A stretch of DNA of 64,000 nt from Dictyoglomus sp. GTDB taxonomy: Bacteria; Dictyoglomota; Dictyoglomia; Dictyoglomales; Dictyoglomaceae. This document shows, one piece after another, positions 26,473 through 35,795 of this stretch. The stretch is from positions 1-64,000 of the forward strand of contig JANXBZ010000004.1 of NCBI GenBank assembly GCA_025060475.1, read 5' to 3'. Each line of letters begins with the position of its first letter. Position 1 is the first letter of the stretch. Under the pieces are notes generated by a model. It had not been told where the DNA came from. It saw nothing but the letters and a program-made list of their open reading frames with translations, and made no database searches. The position numbers and the translations under genes were made by a program.

Positions 26473-26853
26473 ATGTTTGGAAAAAAAGGTAAACCTGAAG
26501 TTGTGGATACTATTATTGGTCCCATGGTTGAAATTCATGGGAAAGTTTTTTCTGAAGCCTCTATAAGAATAGATGGAAAGATCTTTGGAGATGTGGAAGT
26601 AAAAAATGAAGTCATTGTAGGAAAAACAGGTTATATTGAGGGAAATATAAAATGTCAAAGATTAACTGTTGTAGGAAAAATTAAAGGAAATGTTATCTCT
26701 TATGAAAGTATAGAAATATTATCTTCAGGAAGATTAGAGGGAGATCTGAAACACGGAGGGAAATTCTCCGTAGAAGAAGGCGGTATTTTCTTGGGTAAGG
26801 TAGAACTCTTAGAAGAAAAATCCCAAGAAATTATTGAAGTGAAAAATTTATAA
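26473..26853 (+). CDS. Bactofilin
   Basis: 126-residue cytoskeletal protein. The central part is a right-handed beta-helix of short repeats (GPMVEIHGKVFSEASIRIDGKIFGDVEVKNEVIVGKTGYIEGNIKCQRLTVVGKIKGNV), which polymerises without nucleotide, flanked by short disordered tails. It lies 9 bases after the M23 peptidase gene with SD TAGGAGG across the gap. The pairing implies that it localises the hydrolase to shape the rod-like cell. After the stop there is only a weak CAAG/CTTG hairpin followed by T-runs near 26867-26893, which may terminate the operon. Confidence 0.9.
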   Translation: MFGKKGKPEVVDTIIGPMVEIHGKVFSEASIRIDGKIFGDVEVKNEVIVGKTGYIEGNIKCQRLTVVGKIKGNVISYESIEILSSGRLEGDLKHGGKFSVEEGGIFLGKVELLEEKSQEIIEVKNL

Positions 26854-26905
26854 TCTAAGTTAATCAAGAAAAATACTTGCTTTTTAATATTTTTTAAATT
26901 ATCTC

Positions 26906-26934
26906 TTTACAAATTAATTTCAATATGATATTAT
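26906..26934 (+). promoter_or_regulatory. Promoter of the second Opp-type importer operon
   Basis: TTTACA (26906-26911) and TATTAT (26929-26934) with a 17-base spacer. A start near 26941 leaves a leader of about 58 bases before ATG 26999. Confidence 0.6.
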
Positions 26935-26998
26935 TTTAGGCACCAAGGATTTAGTGTATGGTCCCAAAAGGCCCTTAAAAAATTTAGGAGGTGAAGGT

Positions 26999-28852
26999 AT
27001 GAAGGGTTTAAAGGGCAAATTCTTAGTGTCCCTACTATGTTTCTTCGTTCTCCTTTCCCTTCTCCTTCCTGTAAAATCCACAGCACAAGTAGCAATACCC
27101 CGTGACGAAACCGTATATTGTATAGGAGGAATTTGGGGACCTCCCACAACTTGGAACCCATACGCTGCAAATGTCACTTGGGGAACTGAGCCTTTCCTTT
27201 TTGCACCTCTCTTCTACTACAGCAACGCCAAAGATGCATGGCTTCCAGCAATTGGCGAAGGATATAAAGTAGTTAATAAGACAACTATTCAAGTGAAAAT
27301 TAGACCTCAAGCAAAATGGAGCGATGGAAAACCAATTACTGCCCATGATGTAGTATATACCTTTGAATTAACAAAGAAGGTAGGAACAGGACCTGGTGCA
27401 GGATGGGATGCTTATATTGCTAGTATTAGAGCAGTAGATGATAGAACTGTAGAATTCAAAGTAAAGACTCCAAATCCCAACTACTTCTCCTTTATGGGTT
27501 ATGCCCTTGGAACAAGAGTTGTTCCAAAACATGTATATGAAGAATTAGAAAAGAAAGGACTTACTGCAGTAAGAGAGTTTGCTCATGATGATCCAGCAAA
27601 ACAGGTAGTCTCAGGACCTTACAAATTATTCTATGCAGATCCTAACATCGTAATATATGGAAGAATTGATGACTGGTGGGGCAAGGATATATTCGGGCTT
27701 CCAAAACCCAAATATATCGCCCATATAGTATACAAAGATAACCCCAGTGCAAACCTTGCCTTCGAAAAAGGAGATGCGGATTGGGCAAGCACCTTTATCC
27801 CAGCAGTGTATGAGCTCTGGGAAAAGAAAGGTTTACCTGTAAGAACATGGTTCAAATCTAAACCATACTACATGCCTGATGGTGTAAACTTCCTATACAT
27901 AAGCTACTTTAAGAAGGAATTAGCAGATCCTACATTAAGAAAAGCAATTGCCCACGCAATACCTTATGAAGAAATGTTAGAAAAAGCATACTTTGGATAC
28001 AGCCCTCAAGCCCATCCCGCATGTGTAATAGATGTATTTGAAATTTATAAACAATGGATAGATTATGGTTATTCAAGATATCTATGGGGTACTAAAGATG
28101 GAAAAATCCCAACAGATCTAAAGAAAGCAAATGATATATTAGATAAAGCAGGATATAGAAGAGGTCCTGATGGAATAAGAAGAACTCCTGATGGAAAGAG
28201 ATTAGGACCATACACCATAGAAGTACCCTATGGATGGACAGACTGGATGATGATGTGTGAAATGATAGCAGAAAATCTAAGAAAGATTGGAATAGATGTA
28301 AAAACAGAATTCCCAGACTTTACAGTATGGGCTGAAAGAATGACCACAGGAAGATTTGACTTTATCATCTCTTGGGATGCAGGTCCAGGATATGACCATC
28401 CATGGAATACTTATAGATTCGTAACAGATATTAGATTAACTCTACCCTTCGGACAAAGCTCCTGGGCAGGAAACTGGACAAGATACAACAATCCAGAAAC
28501 CACAAAATTACTAGATGAAATTGCAGCAACCCTAGATGTGACAAGAAGAAAAGCACTAATATCTAAGTTCCAAAGAATCCTCCAAAAAGATCTTCCAGGA
28601 ATTCCAATGTTCTATGGAGCCCATTGGTATGCCTATGGTGAGTTCCGATGGGTAGGTTGGCCAAGAGAAGAGAACGCATGGTGGTTCCCAGCAGCAAACT
28701 GGTCTGCTAACTCTCTACCTGTTCTCTTTGGAATTGCCAAGAGAGGCGAAGTACCAAGAGTTCCTGCATGGCTCACCACAGTAGATAAAGGCGGAATTTT
28801 AATACCAACATCCCTAATCTGGAACGACTTAATGAAAGCTCCAACAAAGTAA
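26999..28852 (+). CDS. ABC importer substrate-binding protein (SBP_bac_5 family)
   Basis: 617-residue periplasmic binding protein of the peptide/oligosaccharide (cluster C) class. I chose ATG 26999 because SD TAGGAGGTG precedes it and a signal peptide (cleaved near A30, VKSTAQ) starts immediately; the in-frame ATG 26954 would add a polar 15-residue tail. Family pattern VKIRPQAKWSDGKPITAHDVVYTFEL lies around 97-122. No lipobox is seen. Codons here are richer in C-ending forms than in neighbours, fitting high expression. Followed by its permeases and ATPases. Ligand unknown; thermophile homologues often bind oligosaccharides, and a GH5 gene lies at the end of the locus on the other strand. Confidence 0.92.
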   Translation: MKGLKGKFLVSLLCFFVLLSLLLPVKSTAQVAIPRDETVYCIGGIWGPPTTWNPYAANVTWGTEPFLFAPLFYYSNAKDAWLPAIGEGYKVVNKTTIQVKIRPQAKWSDGKPITAHDVVYTFELTKKVGTGPGAGWDAYIASIRAVDDRTVEFKVKTPNPNYFSFMGYALGTRVVPKHVYEELEKKGLTAVREFAHDDPAKQVVSGPYKLFYADPNIVIYGRIDDWWGKDIFGLPKPKYIAHIVYKDNPSANLAFEKGDADWASTFIPAVYELWEKKGLPVRTWFKSKPYYMPDGVNFLYISYFKKELADPTLRKAIAHAIPYEEMLEKAYFGYSPQAHPACVIDVFEIYKQWIDYGYSRYLWGTKDGKIPTDLKKANDILDKAGYRRGPDGIRRTPDGKRLGPYTIEVPYGWTDWMMMCEMIAENLRKIGIDVKTEFPDFTVWAERMTTGRFDFIISWDAGPGYDHPWNTYRFVTDIRLTLPFGQSSWAGNWTRYNNPETTKLLDEIAATLDVTRRKALISKFQRILQKDLPGIPMFYGAHWYAYGEFRWVGWPREENAWWFPAANWSANSLPVLFGIAKRGEVPRVPAWLTTVDKGGILIPTSLIWNDLMKAPTK

Positions 28853-28878
28853 AAAATTAAAGCATAGGAGGATTTAAA

Positions 28879-29907
28879 ATGAGGGACCATACACTAAATC
28901 CTTTCATAAAATATCTAGGAAGAAGATTCTTATTCTTACTTATCACATATTTCATTGCGTTAACCATAGTGTTTATTCTGCCAAGGGTGATTCCAGGAAA
29001 CCCCTTGGCTTCTCTTTTGAGTAGAATATTTCAACAGGGACAAGCGAATCCTGAGCTTTTAAGAAGTGTAGAAAGAACCCTAATGCAAGAATTTGGACTA
29101 GGAAAACCTTGGATCGTGCAATATGTGGAATTTATTAGTAGAGCCCTAAGGGGAGATTTAGGAACATCCATTTCGTCCTATCCAAAGAAAACTTTGGAAT
29201 TAATTATTCCTGTTATTCCCTGGACTTTAGCCCTTCTTATACCCTCTATTCTTATTGCATGGATTATTGGAAATACCCTTGGTGCCTTTGCAGGATATAG
29301 AAGAGGATCCCTTGTAGATAAAGTTGCCTTAAATACCTCTCTAATTATCGGACAGATTCCTTACTATTGGCTAGGAATGCTCCTTATTTTTCTTTTTACT
29401 GTAAAATTAAAAATTTTCCCAGGACAAGGAGGATATACCCAAGGAACAATTCCCCATTTTAGTATTAACTTTATTCTTGATGTTCTTTCCCATTATATTC
29501 TCCCGTCTTTATCCATTATAATTTCTGCCCTTGGTGGATGGGCTATTGGAACAAGAATGTTAGTAGTAAATGAATTAGATTCTGATTACGTCAGCTTTAG
29601 TGAACATTTAGGGGTAAAAAGCAATACAATCTTTGGATATGTATTTAGAAACTCTTTACTTCCTCAGGTAACAGGTCTTGCTTTAAGCCTTGGAGGTGCC
29701 CTTGGTGGTGCGCTAATAACGGAGATTATATTTAACTATCCTGGAACAGGATATCTATTATTCAGAGCCTTAAGCACTCTAGATTATCCATTGATTCAGG
29801 GTATATTTGTTATCTTAATTGCATCAATTTACCTTGCAAACTTTTTTGTAGATTTTGTATATGCCATAATAGATCCAAGAATTAGATTAGGACAAGGAGA
29901 GAGCTAA
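28879..29907 (+). CDS. Opp/Dpp-type ABC importer permease, OppB-like (second system)
   Basis: 342 residues with an N-terminal helix (about 16-36) ending in FILPRVIPGNPL and about five further membrane segments. The coupling region YVSFSEHLGVKSNTIFGYVFRNSLLPQ lies around 235-261, and the chain ends DPRIRLGQ. SD TAGGAGG precedes the ATG. It is 26 bases after the binding-protein gene. It is a paralogue of the partial permease at the window start, as shown by the shared GGALITEIIF-NYPG block. Together with OppC it forms the channel. Confidence 0.92.
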   Translation: MRDHTLNPFIKYLGRRFLFLLITYFIALTIVFILPRVIPGNPLASLLSRIFQQGQANPELLRSVERTLMQEFGLGKPWIVQYVEFISRALRGDLGTSISSYPKKTLELIIPVIPWTLALLIPSILIAWIIGNTLGAFAGYRRGSLVDKVALNTSLIIGQIPYYWLGMLLIFLFTVKLKIFPGQGGYTQGTIPHFSINFILDVLSHYILPSLSIIISALGGWAIGTRMLVVNELDSDYVSFSEHLGVKSNTIFGYVFRNSLLPQVTGLALSLGGALGGALITEIIFNYPGTGYLLFRALSTLDYPLIQGIFVILIASIYLANFFVDFVYAIIDPRIRLGQGES

Positions 29908-29909
29908 AA

Positions 29910-30752
29910 ATGTTTGGAACTATTTTTAAGCCATTATTTAGAAACAAAAAGTTTATTGGTGCTTTTTCTGTTTTTATTATCATTGTTTTAATGGGTATTT
30001 TCGGCCCTATTCTCTATCCTAAAGATCCCATGTCCTTTACTGGAAAAATGGAATCTCCGCCATCTAAGGAATTTCCATTAGGAACAGACACCTATGGTGG
30101 AGATTTATTGGCAAAACTTCTAAATGGAATAAGAACTTCGCTTTATATTGGATTTCTTACCGCTGTGATATCTATGGTGATTGGGCTTCTTATTGGTTCT
30201 ATTTCTGCAGTAAAGGGTGGAATCGTCGACGAGATTCTCATGTCCTTCACAAATATAGTTTTAACTATCCCCAATATTCTTTTAGCTATATTAGTAGCAA
30301 CGTACCTTAAGATCAGAAGTGCGGAAGTTGTAGCAATACTTTTAGGGGTCCTTGGGTGGCCATGGTTTGCTCGTGCTATAAGAGCTCAGCTTCTTTCTCT
30401 TATTAATAGAGAATATGTATATTTATCAAGACTTGCAGGATACACTGACTTACAACTTGCTTTCGAAGACTTAATTCCAGGAATTGCAACCTATGCTCTT
30501 ATGGCCTTTATTCTTTTCATTAATGGAGGAATATTAGGCGAGGCTGGATTAAGCCTTATTGGTTTAGGTCCTACAAAAGGAGTTTCTCTAGGAATTATTC
30601 TTCAATGGGCAGTTCTTATGGAAGCTATAAGAAGAGGATTATGGTGGTGGTTTATTCCTCCAGGTTTAATAATTGTAGCTTTAACTTCCTCCCTTCTTAT
30701 TGTCACCACAACAATGGATGAAGTATTTAACCCAAGATTAAGGGAGAGGTGA
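29910..30752 (+). CDS. Opp/Dpp-type ABC importer permease, OppC-like (second system)
   Basis: 280 residues with six predicted membrane segments. Family features are FPLGTDTYGGDLLAKL (about 51-66) and LGVLGWPWFARAIRAQLLSLINREYVYLSRLAGY (about 145-178, the ATPase contact). It starts 2 bases after the OppB stop with SD AAGGAGAG inside the upstream gene, and is followed 3 bases later by the ATPase gene, so the five genes form one tight operon. Substrate not determinable from this subunit. Confidence 0.92.
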   Translation: MFGTIFKPLFRNKKFIGAFSVFIIIVLMGIFGPILYPKDPMSFTGKMESPPSKEFPLGTDTYGGDLLAKLLNGIRTSLYIGFLTAVISMVIGLLIGSISAVKGGIVDEILMSFTNIVLTIPNILLAILVATYLKIRSAEVVAILLGVLGWPWFARAIRAQLLSLINREYVYLSRLAGYTDLQLAFEDLIPGIATYALMAFILFINGGILGEAGLSLIGLGPTKGVSLGIILQWAVLMEAIRRGLWWWFIPPGLIIVALTSSLLIVTTTMDEVFNPRLRER

Positions 30753-30755
30753 AAA

Positions 30756-31742
30756 ATGGAAAATATAATTTTAGAATTGAAAGGAGTAAAAGCCTACTAC
30801 GTTATAGAAAAAAATTTTGTCAAAGCAGTAGATGGTGTATCTTTAGAAATAAGAGATGAAATTGTAGGTATCGTAGGCGAAAGTGGATCTGGAAAATCCA
30901 CCCTGTCCAATGTAATGCTTATGAGTATTAAAAGACCTTTAACCTTTGTAGAAGGAAGTGTAAAACTCTACACTAATGGAACAGATTTGGATTTAACAAA
31001 ATTAAATAGGGAGGAACTTCAGAAAAAGATCTGGGGAAAAGAAACCTCTATTATTCCCCAGTCTGCAATGAATGCATTAATGCCCACAAAAAGAATAAGA
31101 AACTATATATTAGATGTAATAAAATCCCACTTTGATGAAGTAGATGAAAAAGAAGTAATTTCAAAAGCAATGGATAGATTCGAAGAGGTAGGAATATCAA
31201 GAGATTTTATAAATAGGTATCCCTTTGAGCTTTCAGGAGGAATGAAACAGAGAGCAGTCATTGCTGTAGCAACCCTTCTTAACCCTCGACTTCTTATCGC
31301 AGATGAGCCTACATCAGCATTAGATGTAGCAACTCAAAAAATGGTCTTGAAAACCATTAAAGAATTAAAGGATAAAAAAATTGTTAAAAGCATCGTTTTC
31401 ATAACCCACGATATAGCCACAGTAAGACAAATTGCGGACAGAATGGTAGTTATGTATTCAGGAAAAATTGTAGAAGAAGGAAGTATAGACGAAATAGTAA
31501 ATGAGCCTTTGCATCCATATACTAAGGGTCTACTTTTCTCTGTAGTAACCCCAGAACCAGAAGTAAAAAGAAGAGGCATCACCTATATACCAGGAACTCC
31601 TCCCAATTTAATAAATCCTCCTTTAGGATGTAGATTTCATCCTCGATGTCCCAATAGAATGGAAATCTGTGATAAAGAGGAACCCTTACTCAAAAATATA
31701 AATCAGAGAAGGGTAGCCTGCTTCTTATATGATAAGAGGTGA
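30756..31742 (+). CDS. Opp/Dpp-type ABC importer ATPase, OppD/DppD-like (second system)
   Basis: 328 residues. Walker A GESGSGKST around 44-52, signature LSGGMKQR, Walker B LLIADEPT and H-loop ITHD are intact. The C-terminal extension has the four-cysteine pattern (CRFHPRCPNRMEIC then VACFLY), the iron-sulfur site known from DppD-type ATPases. SD GAGAGGTG precedes the ATG. The next ATPase begins 4 bases after the stop. Confidence 0.92.
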   Translation: MENIILELKGVKAYYVIEKNFVKAVDGVSLEIRDEIVGIVGESGSGKSTLSNVMLMSIKRPLTFVEGSVKLYTNGTDLDLTKLNREELQKKIWGKETSIIPQSAMNALMPTKRIRNYILDVIKSHFDEVDEKEVISKAMDRFEEVGISRDFINRYPFELSGGMKQRAVIAVATLLNPRLLIADEPTSALDVATQKMVLKTIKELKDKKIVKSIVFITHDIATVRQIADRMVVMYSGKIVEEGSIDEIVNEPLHPYTKGLLFSVVTPEPEVKRRGITYIPGTPPNLINPPLGCRFHPRCPNRMEICDKEEPLLKNINQRRVACFLYDKR

Positions 31743-31746
31743 TAAA

Positions 31747-32565
31747 ATGGCTCTATTAGAAGTGAGAAATTTAAATAAAATATACGAGATAGGTCTATTA
31801 AGAAAGAAATATATTCATGCTGTGAAAAATGTATCCTTTAGTGTAAATGAAGGAGAGATTATTTCTTTAGTTGGAGAAAGTGGATCAGGAAAAACTACTA
31901 CCGCAAAGATTATACTCGGTTTATTAAAACCTACGTCAGGGGAAATATTATTTGAAGGAAAAAATCTATGGGATTATTTCAATAATATCGAAACCTTAAG
32001 AGAGCTGAGAAGAAAGGTTCATGCAGTATTCCAAGATCCCTTTGCAAGTTATAACCCCTTTTACCCTATAGATAGGGTTTTACATCAGGCTATAAGACTT
32101 ATTGGATTCGATCCTGCAAGTCCTGAGGCAAAGGAATTAATAGAAGAAGCTTTAAGAAATGTGGGTTTAGATCCCAAATCTATTCTTGGAAAATATCCCC
32201 ATCAGCTTTCTGGTGGTGAAAAGCAAAGAATAATGGTAGCAAGATGCTGGCTGTTGATGCCTAAATTGATTGTGGCGGACGAGCCTGTATCTATGATTGA
32301 CGCATCAACAAGAGGTGGCGTGATAAAACTTTTTGAGAAACTAAGAAAAGTTCAAAATACATCTATTATTTTTATCACCCATGACATGGGATTAGCATAC
32401 TATATTTCCGATAGAATATTGATAATGTATCTAGGAGAAATAGTAGAAGAAGGAACTCCCGATGAGATCCTTTTGAATCCAAAGCATGATTATACAAAGA
32501 GATTAATTGGAAGTATTCCTACTTTATACAAGAAGTGGGAGGATTTAGAAAAGGTTAAAGTATAG
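31747..32565 (+). CDS. Opp/Dpp-type ABC importer ATPase, OppF/DppF-like, short form
   Basis: 272 residues from ATG 31747; an in-frame ATG at 31729 is inside the upstream gene and 31747 has SD AGAGGTGAT at the junction. Walker A GESGSGKTT, signature LSGGEKQR, Walker B LIVADEPVSMID and H-loop ITHD are all present. In contrast to its paralogue at 2843-3805, it ends soon after the nucleotide-binding domain and has lost the C-terminal four-cysteine extension, so this heterodimer can carry only one iron-sulfur site. Ends at a terminator. Confidence 0.92.
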   Translation: MALLEVRNLNKIYEIGLLRKKYIHAVKNVSFSVNEGEIISLVGESGSGKTTTAKIILGLLKPTSGEILFEGKNLWDYFNNIETLRELRRKVHAVFQDPFASYNPFYPIDRVLHQAIRLIGFDPASPEAKELIEEALRNVGLDPKSILGKYPHQLSGGEKQRIMVARCWLLMPKLIVADEPVSMIDASTRGGVIKLFEKLRKVQNTSIIFITHDMGLAYYISDRILIMYLGEIVEEGTPDEILLNPKHDYTKRLIGSIPTLYKKWEDLEKVKV

Positions 32566-32591
32566 GCTGGGATAAACCCCAGCCTTTTTTT
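32564..32591 (+). terminator. Rho-independent terminator of the second importer operon
   Basis: AGGCTGGG (32564-32571) pairs with CCCAGCCT (32578-32585), followed by a T-run to 32591. The stem begins at the last base of the stop codon, and the T-run overlaps the stop of the convergent GH5 gene. Confidence 0.9.
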
Positions 32592-34206
32592 ATTTTACCC
32601 TTAGTGAGGTTTCTAAAGATATATTCTCTGGGAAGAACTCAAATATAACCTTTACATTTCCATCAATTTTTTCTACTACATGTTTTTTAATTATCACTTG
32701 ACTATCTTTTACTTCAAAATCATCCCATCCTCTTAAATAGGGTGTCCAAGAATCCCTTACTGGTTTTCCATTATCTTCCCTTATAAGTTTTATGGCGCAA
32801 AGCCTTGTTCCATTAAAAGCAATAAGAAAATTTATAGGAACAGAAAGACCCTTCAGTACTACTAATGGTTTATCTAATAGTACTGGATTTTTATAAAAAA
32901 TAACCTCTAAATCATAATCTGCACCCCTATTAAATCTAAAGGTAAGAACAAGACTTGATCCCAATTCTCCCTTTATTGACTTAAGAAAATCTGATTTTAA
33001 TATAACTTTATCGTTATCTAATACGTAATCTCTACCTTTGTTAAGAGCTTTTCCCTGATAAATAATATCTACTAACTGATTTCCGTTTAGTATAAGATTA
33101 ACAGTCTCATCTTTTATTAGAGTATCTCCTCTAATGAAAAGTATTCCTGGATTTAGAAAAGAATTGGGAATATCTTTTACTCCATTCATGATAATTCTTA
33201 TTTTCATTTCATCTCTCCATATTCTTCTCCTTCTATCAAAATTATCAAAGCCATTATCCCAATAAAAGGTTGCCATTTTATATTTTCTTGTAATTCTTAT
33301 AAGATTATCAAAATAGAGCCACTCAGAAGGTCTGTTCCCATTAGATACTCCATATTCTCCTACAATAATGGCATAGTCTTTAAATTTATCGTAAAAAGCT
33401 TTAAAATCCTTTTCCATCTGAGCTATATCTTCAAAAGATCCCCAACTTTTTCTTCCCCACCAATTGGCGACGAAATCCCAAGGAGAGTAATAGTGAATTC
33501 CTATAATAATATTAGGGTCTTTTGGAGGTCTGAAATACTTTATTCCTTTGTATATATCCGTTGAAAGAGGTGGAACTACCACAAGCCTTTTATCATTAAA
33601 TCCCCCTGACTTTCTTATAATTTTTAAAATCCTCTCATTAACTTCATTTTGAATTTCCCCCTCTTCCCACTCCTGAAATCCTTCATATTGAGGTTCATTT
33701 ATTATCTCAAAAATAAGCTTTTCAGAATAATTTTTAAATCTTTCTGAGATCTGAAGCCAAAGTTTTTCCAATTTACCTATGGTCTTCTCTTTATTTTGTC
33801 TCATCTCTTTACTTAGCCATCTCCAGGAATCATGATGCACATTTATTATCACATAAAGATCCTTTTCCAATGCATAATTTACTACCTCTTCTACCCGATC
33901 CATCCAATCTTTATATACATTAAAGTTTGAGTCCACGTGATCTATCCATGTTACCGGAATTCTTACCCCATTAAATCCTGCCTTTTTAATATCCTCAAAA
34001 ATATATGGCTCTGTCTTTGGATTTCCCCACGATGTTTCATCAGGTATAGCATCTAAAGAGTTTCCAAGATTCCATCCTGGATTCATCTCCTCTACCGCTT
34101 TATATGGTTCTATATCTCTGAAAATATTTTTATACCTTTTTTCCTCTGCCATTAGCATATTGAAAATTAAGATTATTAGTATAAATAATAGCTTTAATAC
34201 TTTCAT
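32590..34206 (-). CDS. GH5 endoglucanase/mannanase-type glycosidase with C-terminal X2-like domain
   Basis: 538-residue secreted glycoside hydrolase of family 5. A signal peptide (about 1-20) is followed by the TIM barrel starting MNPGWNLGNSLDA. The acid/base is E171 in IINEPQ and the nucleophile E284 in IVGEYGVS; HHDSW (124-128) and HYYSPWD (238-244) are also typical. After about residue 340 comes an Ig-like CBM_X2-type domain (RGDTLIKDETVNLILNGNQLVDI), then a further beta domain to the C-terminus. Likely substrates are beta-1,4-glucans or mannans outside the cytoplasm. It is the last gene of the long - strand locus, 11 bases after a small secreted beta-sandwich protein, and supplies oligosaccharides for the adjacent importers. 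Confidence 0.9.
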   Translation of the reverse strand: MKVLKLLFILIILIFNMLMAEEKRYKNIFRDIEPYKAVEEMNPGWNLGNSLDAIPDETSWGNPKTEPYIFEDIKKAGFNGVRIPVTWIDHVDSNFNVYKDWMDRVEEVVNYALEKDLYVIINVHHDSWRWLSKEMRQNKEKTIGKLEKLWLQISERFKNYSEKLIFEIINEPQYEGFQEWEEGEIQNEVNERILKIIRKSGGFNDKRLVVVPPLSTDIYKGIKYFRPPKDPNIIIGIHYYSPWDFVANWWGRKSWGSFEDIAQMEKDFKAFYDKFKDYAIIVGEYGVSNGNRPSEWLYFDNLIRITRKYKMATFYWDNGFDNFDRRRRIWRDEMKIRIIMNGVKDIPNSFLNPGILFIRGDTLIKDETVNLILNGNQLVDIIYQGKALNKGRDYVLDNDKVILKSDFLKSIKGELGSSLVLTFRFNRGADYDLEVIFYKNPVLLDKPLVVLKGLSVPINFLIAFNGTRLCAIKLIREDNGKPVRDSWTPYLRGWDDFEVKDSQVIIKKHVVEKIDGNVKVIFEFFPENISLETSLRVK

Positions 34207-34217
34207 TTAATAGCCTC

Positions 34218-34796
34218 CTACTTTTTAAGGAAGGAAATATCGTCCACATATAAGGTCAATTCTCCAGCAGGAATTCCTGTAACCTCAATGGACATTCCCC
34301 AAATTCTCTTTAGATCTACCCCTTTGAATACTGAAATAGGAACAGAAATTTTAGTCCAAGTATTAGGAATTCCTCCTGATATTGTCGCTTTATCAGAATA
34401 TTTTTCCTTTCCTTCAGGGCTTTCTGGAGCTTGAGCTAATGTAAGTAAAAGGGTGACTGTATTTTCAGTCTCTGCCTTAATCCATAATTCTAACGTGTCA
34501 AAATTAGAAAGATCAAATACTTTATCTTTAATATTCCATTTTGCCCAGTTCAGTCCCATTCCGGCCCACCAGCTTCCCCATTTAAAATAAATCTTAATAC
34601 TCTTTTCTCCAGAACGAGCATTACCTTTTACTTCTTCTGCTTTACATCCTTCAGGGGCAGTCCAAAAACCAATGGAGGAAAGATTTGTAGCTTCTTTTTC
34701 TCCATCGTAGATTAACAAGACGGAGGAAGTTTGAGCCCAGAGGATATTAAGAAGGAGAAAAACAGTTAAAATCATCAAAAATTTAAATTTTTTCAT
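34218..34796 (-). CDS. Secreted carbohydrate-binding-like beta-sandwich protein
   Basis: 192 residues: signal peptide (cleavage near A21, NILWAQ) and one domain. The domain starts LLIYDGEKEATNLSSIGFW and ends ELTLYVDDISFLKK, the classical first and last strands of galactose-binding-like CBMs, with several exposed tryptophans (WGSWWAGMGLNWAKW around 73-87). It has no catalytic motif. Its place between the permeases and the GH5 enzyme suggests that it binds the same glycan. Family assignment (CBM11-like or another) is not certain. Confidence 0.7.
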   Translation of the reverse strand: MKKFKFLMILTVFLLLNILWAQTSSVLLIYDGEKEATNLSSIGFWTAPEGCKAEEVKGNARSGEKSIKIYFKWGSWWAGMGLNWAKWNIKDKVFDLSNFDTLELWIKAETENTVTLLLTLAQAPESPEGKEKYSDKATISGGIPNTWTKISVPISVFKGVDLKRIWGMSIEVTGIPAGELTLYVDDISFLKK

Positions 34797-34823
34797 GGAA
34801 AAAAACCTCCTTTTTAAATATTT

Positions 34824-35783
34824 TTATCCTACAATACCTGTTCTTTCCACACTCTCCACAAAAAACTTTTGAGTAAAAATATAAAGAATTAGCATGGGAA
34901 GAATAACCAAAATTGCACCAGCATACTGAGGAGGAAGGATAAGAAGAGGATCCCAAATTTGAGTACCACCAGTAATTATAGCTTTAAGATTTGCAAGATT
35001 CATAGATAAGGTATATTTATTAAAGTCCCCTATATAGACAGAAGGACCAAAGGCATCATTCCAATGCCAAACCAAAGAGAAAAGAAAAACAGTAGTGATC
35101 GCAGGTATGGAATTAGGAATAAAAATTCTAAAATAGGTTTGAAATGGAGAACAACCGTCTATATATGCTGCTTCCTCAAGCTCCCTTGATATTCCCCTAA
35201 AGAATTGTCGAAAGATATATATAAAAAGACCACTTCTTAAACCTCCCCCAAGAATTGTAGGCAAAATTATAGGATAATAAGTATTCAATAAATTTAAAGG
35301 GGATCCTCTTATAAGCTTAACTAAACCTAAAATATCAAAATTCTGATAAAAAGCATATAAAGGAATTAGAACCACTTGGGGAGGTACCATAAGGGTAAAA
35401 ACTATCAAGGCAAAAATAATCTCCCTTTCTTTGAATTTAAATCTTGCTAATCCATATCCAATCATGGAGCAACTTATAACATGGAAAATCGCAGGCAATA
35501 TAGAAGTTATAACGCTATTTTTAAAAGAGTTAAGAAAGGATAAGGAACGAAAGGCAAGGATAAAATTGTTGAAAGTAATATTTTTTGGTATCCAAACTAC
35601 TGTAGGATCCATCAGATCTTCTCTACTTTTCAATGCAGTACTTAACATAAACATAACAGGCCTTAAAAGAATATATATAAGACCAAGGAACAAGAGAATT
35701 CTTAAAAATATTCCAATAAATCTTAGAAACTTATGTTTTACAATAAATAAAAACTCTTCCCTTTTATATCCTGATAATTTCAT
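34824..35783 (-). CDS. CUT1 sugar ABC permease, MalG-type (pair 2)
   Basis: 319 residues, six predicted membrane segments after a cytoplasmic tail. The ATPase-contact EAA motif is EEAAYIDGCSPFQTYFRIFIPNSIPA (about 196-221). The C-terminus FFVESVERTGIVG is typical of MalG-type permeases (a shorter G-V-K-G-like ending). It lies 12 bases after the MalF-type partner. No ATPase gene is present in the locus, as is common for such systems, which use a shared MsmK-type ATPase. Confidence 0.9.
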   Translation of the reverse strand: MKLSGYKREEFLFIVKHKFLRFIGIFLRILLFLGLIYILLRPVMFMLSTALKSREDLMDPTVVWIPKNITFNNFILAFRSLSFLNSFKNSVITSILPAIFHVISCSMIGYGLARFKFKEREIIFALIVFTLMVPPQVVLIPLYAFYQNFDILGLVKLIRGSPLNLLNTYYPIILPTILGGGLRSGLFIYIFRQFFRGISRELEEAAYIDGCSPFQTYFRIFIPNSIPAITTVFLFSLVWHWNDAFGPSVYIGDFNKYTLSMNLANLKAIITGGTQIWDPLLILPPQYAGAILVILPMLILYIFTQKFFVESVERTGIVG

Positions 35784-35795
35784 TCTTTTTTCCTC

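Noticed and set aside
26854-26905. Strong terminator after bactofilin
   Set aside because: Only a 4-bp CAAG/CTTG stem before T-runs; too weak to list as a feature.
26954-26998. N-terminal extension of the binding protein
   Set aside because: Would put 15 polar residues before a clear signal peptide; the SD is placed for ATG 26999.
26920-27346. Three overlapping - strand ORFs at the start of the binding-protein gene
   Set aside because: Shadows of the real coding frame, without SD or family features.
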